A stretch of DNA of 64,000 bases from contig JADJSH010000018.1 in NCBI GenBank assembly GCA_016711805.1, positions 1-64,000 of the forward strand. The letters run 5' to 3'. The notes under the pieces were generated by a model. That model was not told the DNA's origin. It made no database searches and worked only from the letters and a program-made list of their open reading frames with translations. Shown here in pieces: positions 54,022 through 61,510 of the stretch (position 1 is its first letter; the number at the start of each line of letters is the position of its first letter). The position numbers and the translations under genes were made by a program. The DNA is from Bacteroidota bacterium (GTDB lineage: Bacteria; Bacteroidota; Bacteroidia; B-17B0; Aurantibacillaceae).

Positions 54022-54471
54022 ATGAGAACAATCAAAATCATAATTATTTCACTTGTATTTTGCAGCTGTTCAGTAAAACGTTTCTCACTTTCTGACACAA
54101 AACTAAAGGCTGGACAAGTTTTTACGACTTATGGTATTTTATATTCGTTAGGACAGGATAGTATTCTTGTTGACAAATGTAAGCTAACATTAGATAGTAT
54201 TTTCAATTTTCTTAGGTCACATCCTGATATAAAAGTTGAGCTTGGCGCACATACTGATATCAGAGGAGATGATGAAAAAAATTTAGCACTATCTCAATAC
54301 AGAGCAAACAGACTCAAGGAGTATTTTATCAAGCAAACAATTAATTCAAATAGGTTGGTTGCAAAAGGTTTTGGTGAGACCAAATCAATACGTTCAAAAA
54401 AAGAGCAAGAAAAATTGGGAGACCATGCTAGAAATGTAAATAGACGCACAACTATTAAAATAATTAAATAA
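54022..54471 (+). CDS. OmpA-domain lipoprotein
   Basis: A 149-residue exported protein with a lipobox (SLVFCSC) after a short signal, so it is probably a lipid-anchored outer-membrane protein. The OmpA C-terminal domain covers about 45-149, with VELGAHTDIRGDDEKNLALSQYRANRLKEYF, where the conserved D and R contact peptidoglycan, ending RNVNRRTTIKI. It is short, with no N-terminal barrel, like Pal/MotB-type peptidoglycan anchors. It stands alone upstream of a hydrolase gene. Confidence 0.83.
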   Translation: MRTIKIIIISLVFCSCSVKRFSLSDTKLKAGQVFTTYGILYSLGQDSILVDKCKLTLDSIFNFLRSHPDIKVELGAHTDIRGDDEKNLALSQYRANRLKEYFIKQTINSNRLVAKGFGETKSIRSKKEQEKLGDHARNVNRRTTIKIIK

Positions 54472-54519
54472 ATTGCTACTAACATGGCAGTATTATAAAT
54501 CTACAACATTATAAAAACA

Positions 54520-55629
54520 ATGCTCATGATAAAACTAGATAGTAAAATTAAAGTAGGGGTTATGGTAATGATTTTTTTGTTGCTGTTTACTTCTTGTCAA
54601 TTGGGACGTTTTGTGTTTTATAATTTTGCGGACATTAAAGATTATAAAAAATTTAAATCTAGACCATTAAATGCTAGTCCAATCGCATTTAATTTTTATT
54701 CGACCGAAAAAGGAAAATTTCCTAAAGAAATAGATAATACAACATTCGACAAATACCTCGAAAATAATAAGACAGTTGCCTTTTTAATTATTAAGAATGA
54801 TACAATTCAATATGAAAAATATTTTAAAGGCTATGAGCAGGAAAGTATTGTTCCATCATTTTCAATGGCAAAATCAATCTCATCAATCTTAATAGGTTGC
54901 GCTATTGATGACGGTTTAATTAAATCTGTTGATGAATCGATTACTAATTACATTCCTGAATTGAAAAAAAACGGATTAGAAAAAGTTACAATAAAACATC
55001 TTCTGCAAATGACATCGGGAATTAAATTTAATGAAAGTTATATAAACCCTTTTGGAGACGCTGCTTCTTTTTACTATGGACTTAATCTTAGAAAACAAAT
55101 TGCAAAAATGAAGTTAAAACATGAGCCTGGTAAAAAGTTTGAGTATATTAGTGGTAATACTCAGTTATTAGGTTTAGTATTAGAACGTTCATTACGAGGA
55201 AAAACAATTACGCAATATTTGCAAGATAAATTATGGACACCATTAGGGATGGAGTATAGTGCATCTTGGAGTATTGATCGTAATAAAAATGGACTAGAGA
55301 AAACATTTTGCTGTTTAAATGCAAGAGCAAGAGACTTTGCTAAAATAGGCCGTCTTTACAAAAACAAAGGTAATTGGAATGGAACACAAATTGTTTCTCA
55401 AAAATGGGTTGATGAATCCACAAAGTTAGATACAACAAATGGAAGCGTAGATTATTATCAATATCAGTGGTGGTTGCCAACACCTAACGAAGATTTTATG
55501 GCTGAAGGTATTTTAGGTCAATTTGTATATGTAAATCCTTCTAAGAATTTAATAATTGTAAGGCTTGGAAAAAATGAGGGAAAAGCTAACTGGTGGACAA
55601 TTTTCACTTCTTTAGCAAAGGCATATTGA
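54520..55629 (+). CDS. Beta-lactamase-fold serine hydrolase lipoprotein
   Basis: A 369-residue exported serine hydrolase of the class C beta-lactamase/EstB family. N-terminal hydrophobic segment with lipobox FTSC (C26). The catalytic S-x-x-K is S115-M-A-K118 in SFSMAKS; the second motif is Y-x-S in FEYISGNTQLLG; a third motif region is GILGQFVYVNP. Such enzymes act as peptidases, esterases or transferases on D-amino-acid or ester substrates; an antibiotic-hydrolysing role is not implied. An ATG two codons downstream is an alternative start. Confidence 0.82.
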   Translation: MLMIKLDSKIKVGVMVMIFLLLFTSCQLGRFVFYNFADIKDYKKFKSRPLNASPIAFNFYSTEKGKFPKEIDNTTFDKYLENNKTVAFLIIKNDTIQYEKYFKGYEQESIVPSFSMAKSISSILIGCAIDDGLIKSVDESITNYIPELKKNGLEKVTIKHLLQMTSGIKFNESYINPFGDAASFYYGLNLRKQIAKMKLKHEPGKKFEYISGNTQLLGLVLERSLRGKTITQYLQDKLWTPLGMEYSASWSIDRNKNGLEKTFCCLNARARDFAKIGRLYKNKGNWNGTQIVSQKWVDESTKLDTTNGSVDYYQYQWWLPTPNEDFMAEGILGQFVYVNPSKNLIIVRLGKNEGKANWWTIFTSLAKAY

Positions 55630-55748
55630 AAAGAAGAATAGTTGCTGTTCATCTACTTGTTAATTAATTCTAATCTGCAATATTATCAGAGTCCATTTTT
55701 TTTGTTTAATTATTTTTATTATATTACAGATAATAAAATTTTGGCACC

Positions 55749-56729
55749 ATGAATCCATTTTTAACACAGGTTGTTATACAAACCGTATTAAACAACAAAC
55801 ATAAAACACCAAATAGTCCGCAGGAATCGCCTTCTAAGTTTCGTTTGGCAAAAGCTTATAAGGAATTTAAGTTATTAGTAACACGATTATTAAAAGATAC
55901 TGTTTTGATTGGCTTAGGAATTTTAGCGGCAGCTTTTGGTTTAGAGAGTTTTTTATTACCTAGTAAATTTATTGATGGTGGCGCTACTGGTATTTCATTA
56001 TTAATTACAGAGTTAACCAATATCCCTCTATACTTTTTAATTATTGGGATTAATATCCCTTTTGTGTTTTTAGGCTACAAAATTATTGGTAAACAATTTG
56101 CCATTAAAACGGCCATTGCAATCACTGGTTTAGCTATTTGTATTGCCTTTGTTCATTTTCCGGAAGTTACTCACGATAAATTATTAGTGGCTATTTTTGG
56201 CGGATTCTTTTTGGGCTCTGGTATTGGATTATCGGTTAGGGGTGGAGCAGTGATTGATGGAACGGAAGTATTAGCTATTTTTTTAAGTCGCAAATTTGGC
56301 ATTACTATGGGTGATGTGATTATTGTGATTAACATTTTTATTTTCTCAACGGCTGCTTATTTTCTATCCATTGAAGCGGCATTGTATTCAATGATAACAT
56401 ATTTAGCGGCCTCTAAAACTTTAGACTTTGTAGTATTAGGTATTGAAGAATATAACGGCGTAACAATTGTATCTTCTCACAGCGAAGAAATCAGGCAAAT
56501 GATTATTGATACGATGGGTAGGGGAGTAACAGTGTATTGCGGAAAAAGAGGTTATGGCAAAAGAGGAGAAGGTAAAGAAATTGATATTGTTTATACGGTT
56601 GTAACTCGTTTAGAATTAAATAAACTCAATACTGAAATCGAAAAAATAGACCCTAATGCTTTTGTGGTGATGAACACTATTAAGGATACCAAAGGCGGGA
56701 TGATTAAGAAGCGTCCGTTGCAGCATTAG
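55749..56729 (+). CDS. YitT family membrane protein (DUF2179 C-terminus)
   Basis: A 326-residue protein with five to six membrane helices (about 50-230) containing FIDGGATGISLLI and SVRGGAVIDGTEVLAIFLSRKFG, the family hallmarks. A soluble C-terminal DUF2179-like domain (about 240-320, GVTIVSSHSEEIRQMII...GRGVTVYCGKRGYG) follows. YitT proteins are transporter-like with unknown substrates. The first 45 residues form a cytosolic polar extension. It appears to be transcribed alone. Confidence 0.9.
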   Translation: MNPFLTQVVIQTVLNNKHKTPNSPQESPSKFRLAKAYKEFKLLVTRLLKDTVLIGLGILAAAFGLESFLLPSKFIDGGATGISLLITELTNIPLYFLIIGINIPFVFLGYKIIGKQFAIKTAIAITGLAICIAFVHFPEVTHDKLLVAIFGGFFLGSGIGLSVRGGAVIDGTEVLAIFLSRKFGITMGDVIIVINIFIFSTAAYFLSIEAALYSMITYLAASKTLDFVVLGIEEYNGVTIVSSHSEEIRQMIIDTMGRGVTVYCGKRGYGKRGEGKEIDIVYTVVTRLELNKLNTEIEKIDPNAFVVMNTIKDTKGGMIKKRPLQH

Positions 56730-56830
56730 ATTATATATTTAAAGTATTGTCAGTTGAACACACTACTTTAAAAAGCAATTTCTTTTTGTTTTCTTAATGT
56801 ATAAAAAACATTAAGATAATAATGTGCTTA

Positions 56831-56838
56831 TACATTTG
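56831..56838 (+). promoter_or_regulatory. Candidate -7 element TACATTTG
   Basis: Exact fit to TAnnTTTG 12 bases before the LpxH-like start. No TTG is found at the usual distance; a small hairpin (CTTAATGT/ACATTAAG) lies just upstream. Confidence 0.35.
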
Positions 56839-56850
56839 TAAAAACTAATA

Positions 56851-57669
56851 ATGTATAGCAAAAGAGAATTGCAACTTTTAGTGATTAGCGACGTGCATTT
56901 AGGCACTTACGGCTGCCACGCCAAGGAATTATTACATTACCTTAAAACAGTTAACCCGCAAACTTTAGTACTCAACGGAGATATTATAGATATGTGGAAC
57001 TTTAGCAAAAATTATTTTCCTTCTTCACACATGGATGTGATGCGTCATATCATGAAGATGGCAAGCAAAGGCACACATGTGTATTATATAACAGGCAATC
57101 ACGATGAAATGTTGCGCAAGTACACCGATTTGCAATTAGGTAATTTAGAAATTGTGGATAAGTTATTATTGGATTTAGATGGTAAAAAAGCTTGGATATT
57201 TCATGGAGACGTGTTTGATGCCACTACCAAAGGTTATGCAAAGTTTTTAGCAAAGTTGGGGGGCAAGGGTTATGATTTATTGATATTGATTAATCGTTTT
57301 GTAAACTGGTGTTTGAATCTATTTGGAAAAGATAAAATGAGTATTTCAAAAAAAGTTAAAGATGGTGTAAAAAAAGCGGTAGCCTTTGTCAGCGATTTTG
57401 AAACCACCGCTGCTGAACTAGCTATTGAAAAGAAATATGATTATGTGGTATGTGGTCACATTCACATGCCTCAGATAAAAGAAGTGAAAACAGAGGAAGG
57501 ATCAGTGATGTATTTGAATAGCGGAGATTGGGTGGAAAATTTAACGGCATTAGAATATAATAATGGTAAATGGGAAATATTTAATTACGACAAAAATTAT
57601 TTAGACTTAATTTATCCAAAAGACAATTTTGAACAAGAAGACATTGTATCTAAAATTTTAGCATCTTAA
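56851..57669 (+). CDS. LpxH-like metallophosphoesterase (UDP-2,3-diacylglucosamine diphosphatase family)
   Basis: A 272-residue calcineurin-like phosphoesterase with the five metal motifs: D14-x-H16 (SDVHLGT), D44 (LNGDIIDMW), N83-H84-D85 (TGNHDE), H118-x-D120 (FHGDVFD) and a late GHIHMP. The family removes UMP from UDP-2,3-diacylglucosamine in lipid A synthesis, though Bacteroidota also carry sister enzymes of unknown substrate. Cytosolic, with a possible membrane-associating hydrophobic insertion (YDLLILINRFVNWCLNLFG). The next gene, 3 bases on, encodes a glycosyltransferase, so the two are likely linked in envelope polysaccharide or lipid metabolism. Confidence 0.85.
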   Translation: MYSKRELQLLVISDVHLGTYGCHAKELLHYLKTVNPQTLVLNGDIIDMWNFSKNYFPSSHMDVMRHIMKMASKGTHVYYITGNHDEMLRKYTDLQLGNLEIVDKLLLDLDGKKAWIFHGDVFDATTKGYAKFLAKLGGKGYDLLILINRFVNWCLNLFGKDKMSISKKVKDGVKKAVAFVSDFETTAAELAIEKKYDYVVCGHIHMPQIKEVKTEEGSVMYLNSGDWVENLTALEYNNGKWEIFNYDKNYLDLIYPKDNFEQEDIVSKILAS

Positions 57670-57672
57670 TTT

Positions 57673-58710
57673 ATGACAAAACCAAAAATATTTTATGCCG
57701 TGCAAGCCACAGGAAATGGTCATGTGAGCCGCGCTCAGCAATTGTATCCTTACTTACAACAATTTGGAGAAGTTGATTTTTTTATCAGCGGTAACAATGC
57801 TAATTTGGATTTTAAATTACCGATAAAATATAGAAGTAAAGGTTGTAGTTTACATTACAGCAAATGTGGCGGATTAAATTATTTTGATGTGATTAAAAAC
57901 ATTAACCCGTTTATGATGTATAAAGATGCAAAATCTTTACCGCTCGAAAAATATGATGTGATTATAAATGATTTTGATTTTGTGACGTCTTTGGCTTGTA
58001 AATTAAAGAAATTGCCTTCTGTTCAATTGGGTCACCAGGCAAGTTTTCAATCGGATTCAACGCCACGTCCTGATAAAAAAAGTATGATGGGTGAAACGAT
58101 ATTAAAACACTATGCTCATGCCACTAATCACATTGGCTTTCATTTTCAAAAATACGATTCATTTATTTTGCCTCCAGTGATTAAAGAAGAGTTTATTAAT
58201 GCTCAACCAACCGATTTAAATCATGTAACGGTTTATTTACCTTCTTTTCAAAAGCATTGTTTGCTAGAAGCGTTTAATAAATTGCCACATGTTCAATTTC
58301 ATTGGTTTTTGGAATCTATTGAATCGATCAGAACTGAAAAAAACATTACGTATTACCCTATTAATCAAGCCTTATTTAATAAAAGCTTATTAAGCTGCCA
58401 TGGTTTAATAACCGGAGGAGGATTCGAAACTCCTTCGGAAGCTTTATATCTTGGTAAAAAATTAATTAGTATTCCAATTAAAAATCATTATGAGCAGCAA
58501 TGTAATGCCGCTGCTATTAAACAAATGGGAGTAAAAGTATTACAAGATATCGGTGATGATTTTTCGAAAGTGATTGACAAATGGTTTTCGGAAAATAATA
58601 ATAATCCTAAAGTTGAAGCTAATAATATTAACCAAACTTTAGAATTGTTGTTTGATACTTATCCTAGTAAAAAGAAATTAGAGCGAGAAGAAGCTCTTTT
58701 ATCTATATAA
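57673..58710 (+). CDS. Glycosyltransferase family protein (GT28/MurG-like fold)
   Basis: A 345-residue GT-B enzyme: N-terminal AVQATGNGHVSRAQQLYP loop, and a C-terminal donor-binding segment LITGGGFETPSEALYLGKKLISIPIKNHYEQQCNA that fits UDP-sugar enzymes of the GT28/GT1 type. Acceptor and sugar unknown. No signal peptide. It is cotranscribed with the LpxH-like phosphoesterase gene directly upstream, suggesting a shared job in cell-envelope lipid or glycan synthesis. Confidence 0.8.
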   Translation: MTKPKIFYAVQATGNGHVSRAQQLYPYLQQFGEVDFFISGNNANLDFKLPIKYRSKGCSLHYSKCGGLNYFDVIKNINPFMMYKDAKSLPLEKYDVIINDFDFVTSLACKLKKLPSVQLGHQASFQSDSTPRPDKKSMMGETILKHYAHATNHIGFHFQKYDSFILPPVIKEEFINAQPTDLNHVTVYLPSFQKHCLLEAFNKLPHVQFHWFLESIESIRTEKNITYYPINQALFNKSLLSCHGLITGGGFETPSEALYLGKKLISIPIKNHYEQQCNAAAIKQMGVKVLQDIGDDFSKVIDKWFSENNNNPKVEANNINQTLELLFDTYPSKKKLEREEALLSI

Positions 58711-58836
58711 ATTCAGCTAATTAGAGAATATAGTCTAAAAATAAAGGAGCTATGTTTTTTGTTACATCTGTATTTAGATTGCAATTATTTTGCAACCATA
58801 ATTTATCTGTATATGAAATTAAAAAACTTGACTAGA

Positions 58837-59529
58837 TTATAACAAATCTCTATTAATTGAGTAACCAATGCCTTTGCTGGTCTTAATAATGTCGTTGCCT
58901 AATGTGCGACGAATATTTCTGATGTGAATATCAATGGTTCTGCTATTGGCAACTTCTGGTGAGTTCCAAATGAGTTTTGCAAAATCTTGACGGGTAAAAG
59001 TTTTGTGTGTGTTGGTGTACATTAAGTTTACCATCTCAAATTCTTTACGAGGTAAACTTATTTTTCCTTTAGGTGTAATAATTAAATATTGTTCTTTATC
59101 TACAAAAAAATTAGGATGCTTACTTTGTTCAGTGGCTTCTTCTATTTTACTTTGCGAGCGTTTTTTTAAAGTAGAAATCCGTGCTTCTAATAAAATAGGT
59201 TTAATTGGAGTAATAATGAAATCATCTGCTCCAGAGTTGAAGGCTGTAATTTGAATGTAATCATCTTGTTTGTTTGAAAACAAAATAATATATGGTTGTT
59301 CAATGTCTTTTAAGTTTCTAATATCGGAAGTGATACTAATGCCATCTCTAAATGTGTAATCCAATTCTGCAATTACCAAATGCACATTGCCTTTTTTTAA
59401 GGACGAATATAAATCTTCATCCGATTTAGCAAAGCTAACTTGGTATTTTTTTTCTTCTAAGTAATCGGCCGTTTTTTTTATAGACGAATCAGTATTAGAA
59501 CAAATAATTATGTGAAAGGATTGAGGCAT
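58837..59529 (-). CDS. OmpR-like regulator with degenerate receiver domain
   Basis: A 230-residue response-regulator-like protein. The winged-helix output domain (about 135-230) is intact (LPRKEFEMVNLMY, RTIDIHIRNIRRTLG, SKGIGYSINRDLL). The receiver is atypical: the N-terminal acidic pair is replaced (IIICSNTDSS), the phosphoacceptor position is E55 (VIAELDYTFRDG) instead of Asp, and the conserved Lys is T107 (DDFIITPIKP). It is thus probably not switched by phosphotransfer. The chosen start follows the terminator of the upstream gene; a longer frame would start within that hairpin. No kinase is adjacent. Confidence 0.85.
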   Translation of the reverse strand: MPQSFHIIICSNTDSSIKKTADYLEEKKYQVSFAKSDEDLYSSLKKGNVHLVIAELDYTFRDGISITSDIRNLKDIEQPYIILFSNKQDDYIQITAFNSGADDFIITPIKPILLEARISTLKKRSQSKIEEATEQSKHPNFFVDKEQYLIITPKGKISLPRKEFEMVNLMYTNTHKTFTRQDFAKLIWNSPEVANSRTIDIHIRNIRRTLGNDIIKTSKGIGYSINRDLL

Positions 59530-59534
59530 GGGTA

Positions 59535-59563
59535 TAAAAAAAGGCACGAACAAGGTTCGTGCC
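59535..59563 (-). terminator. Terminator of the T9SS-sorted protein gene
   Basis: Stem GGCACGAAC/GTTCGTGCC with a 3-base loop and eight T residues on the minus strand. It sits between the secreted-protein gene and the degenerate-receiver regulator. Confidence 0.85.
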
Positions 59564-59579
59564 TTTACTTTTATGAGAA

Positions 59580-61295
59580 TTATTTATTGATTACTAATTT
59601 TTTAGTTTCTTTTGATCCATTGATATCTAAAGAGATGTAGTAAATACCACTAGCTAAGTTAGAAGTGTTTAAAGAAATGGTATTGTTACCTTTTTCAAAA
59701 TCATTGCTTTGAGATAAAGTAGATACTAAATTTCCTAATACATCATACACATTAACAGATACTTTATTTTTTTCAGCAATGTTAAAAGAAATTGTAGTGT
59801 TAGCTGTTGCAGGATTTGGGTATAAAACAAATGAATTTATTACTCCTTTTGCTAAATCTTTTACTCCTAAAACTTGACCATTAAATTGTGGACCTGAAAA
59901 ACTTGCTCCAGTTGAAGCAGTAGATGAAGCTTGTAAACGGAAATCACTATTATCTTCTAAGTTAGTTGGAAATGCATTTACAAATGCAATTTGAGCAACT
60001 GTTTTAGTTGTGTCGATAGATGTAATACCTGCATAAGCATTATACCAAGTTGCGTTAGCTCCACCTGCATCATGCACAAATTTTGGGAACATATTGCTAG
60101 CAATAATTACATTTTGAACTACACCTGCAGAATCTAGGTTTAAGTTAGCATTGTAATTGTCAAATGTTGTAGCACCAGATACATGCCATCCTTTTTCCCA
60201 TCCAACAATAATTGAATTGTGAACTGAGATAGCTGTATTTCTTCTTGTGAAAATTCCTCTTTCGAATTTTTCTCCAGAAGGTAATGCTACAGTTCCATCT
60301 CTTTTTGGACCTAATACAGTAATATTAGAAAAGATTGTTCTTGTAATTGGTAATCTACCAATTCCTGGGTTAAAGTTATCTGATTCAAAACCGTTAGAGT
60401 CACCAGCAGCATCAGAAATGTCTTTATCTCTAACTACTAATCCAAATTGAACACGACCCGAGTGACCAAAATCTGTATCAAAATCATCATCTAAACCTCT
60501 AAAAGATACTAAGTATTTAGCATCAACTGCACCACCAAACCATTCAAAAGCGTCATCTCCACCAAATGAAGATTGGATATGATCAATTTGTGTTCCTGAA
60601 CCAACACCACCCATTGTTAAACTATTTAACTCAGAGTTTGGAGTTGTAGATAATGCTACACCAGCAAATTCAATACGGCAGTAAGACATTGTTCCAGAAC
60701 TTTCAGTGTTATTATTTCCACCATATAATATTTCATTAAAGTTTGTTGCAAATCCTTCAATGTAATTTTGATTTGGAGATGTTGCACAAGTTGCACAAGC
60801 TGTGTTTACAACACCGTTACCTAATAATACAACTCCACCCCAATCTGCTGGTGCTCTTCCGTTTCCAGAAGGCTCTTCGTTTGAAGTGAAAATAATTGGA
60901 TTGTTTACTGTCCCAACTGCATTAATTTGAGAACCTCTTGAAATAATTAAACAAGCTTTTGAGTTTTTATCACCTCTAATTACTGTCCCTGGTTGAATAG
61001 TTAATACGGCATTATTTGTCACTGCAATATTGCCAACTAATAAATATGTATTACCAGATGTCCAAGTAGTGTTGGTAGTAATATTTGCAGATATTGTAGT
61101 TGTTGGTGCTGGATAAACCGCATTTTCTGGATCCCAGTTTGTCCAACCAGCTAACCAGTTATTTGATGTTGTTCCTGTTAAACCATCTGTAACTGGAAAC
61201 GCTCCTTTGTAAGAAGTCGAAGTCCAAAATGGAGTTTGTGCAATTGCAGTTACGCTTAAAAGCGCTGCTGCTGCTAATGTGTAGATTTTTTTCAT
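59580..61295 (-). CDS. Secreted protein with T9SS C-terminal sorting domain
   Basis: A 571-residue exported protein: signal peptide (AAALLSVTAIAQ), a middle part of repeated short strands around residues 80-480 (VLTIQPGTVIRGDKNSKACLIISRG, AVGTVNNPIIFTSNEEPSGNGR) fitting a right-handed parallel beta-helix, and a sorting domain at about 495-571 (FVLYPNPATANTTISFNI...GIYYISLDINGSKETKKLVINK). Surface or extracellular location by type IX secretion is expected; the ligand is unknown. It is followed downstream by a terminator and preceded by a TonB-dependent receptor gene, so the three genes may serve one surface system. Confidence 0.85.
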   Translation of the reverse strand: MKKIYTLAAAALLSVTAIAQTPFWTSTSYKGAFPVTDGLTGTTSNNWLAGWTNWDPENAVYPAPTTTISANITTNTTWTSGNTYLLVGNIAVTNNAVLTIQPGTVIRGDKNSKACLIISRGSQINAVGTVNNPIIFTSNEEPSGNGRAPADWGGVVLLGNGVVNTACATCATSPNQNYIEGFATNFNEILYGGNNNTESSGTMSYCRIEFAGVALSTTPNSELNSLTMGGVGSGTQIDHIQSSFGGDDAFEWFGGAVDAKYLVSFRGLDDDFDTDFGHSGRVQFGLVVRDKDISDAAGDSNGFESDNFNPGIGRLPITRTIFSNITVLGPKRDGTVALPSGEKFERGIFTRRNTAISVHNSIIVGWEKGWHVSGATTFDNYNANLNLDSAGVVQNVIIASNMFPKFVHDAGGANATWYNAYAGITSIDTTKTVAQIAFVNAFPTNLEDNSDFRLQASSTASTGASFSGPQFNGQVLGVKDLAKGVINSFVLYPNPATANTTISFNIAEKNKVSVNVYDVLGNLVSTLSQSNDFEKGNNTISLNTSNLASGIYYISLDINGSKETKKLVINK

Positions 61296-61473
61296 TTTGT
61301 TTTATTTAATTGTTAAAGTGTTTTATTTTTTACGATGCAAATTAACGAGCGTAACCTTAGCTTTAGATTAACATGAGTTTACGATATACTTACTTATACC
61401 TTAAGTTTATGTAAAGTAATTTTAGGTTTACTTAACATATAATTAATATTGAGTCACTGGGGTTAGGGAAAAC

Positions 61474-61503
61474 AAAAACGCTCGTTAATCAACGAGCGTT
61501 TTT
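61474..61503 (-). terminator. Terminator of the TonB-dependent receptor gene
   Basis: Perfect 13-bp inverted repeat AAAAACGCTCGTT/AACGAGCGTTTTT with a 4-base loop, only 8 bases past the receptor stop. The T-run is on both strands. Confidence 0.8.
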
Positions 61504-61510
61504 GTCTTTT

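Noticed and set aside
54520..55629. Antibiotic-resistance beta-lactamase
   Set aside because: Motifs fit the broad serine hydrolase/esterase branch of the class C fold and lack the typical K-T-G third motif, so a resistance claim is not supported.
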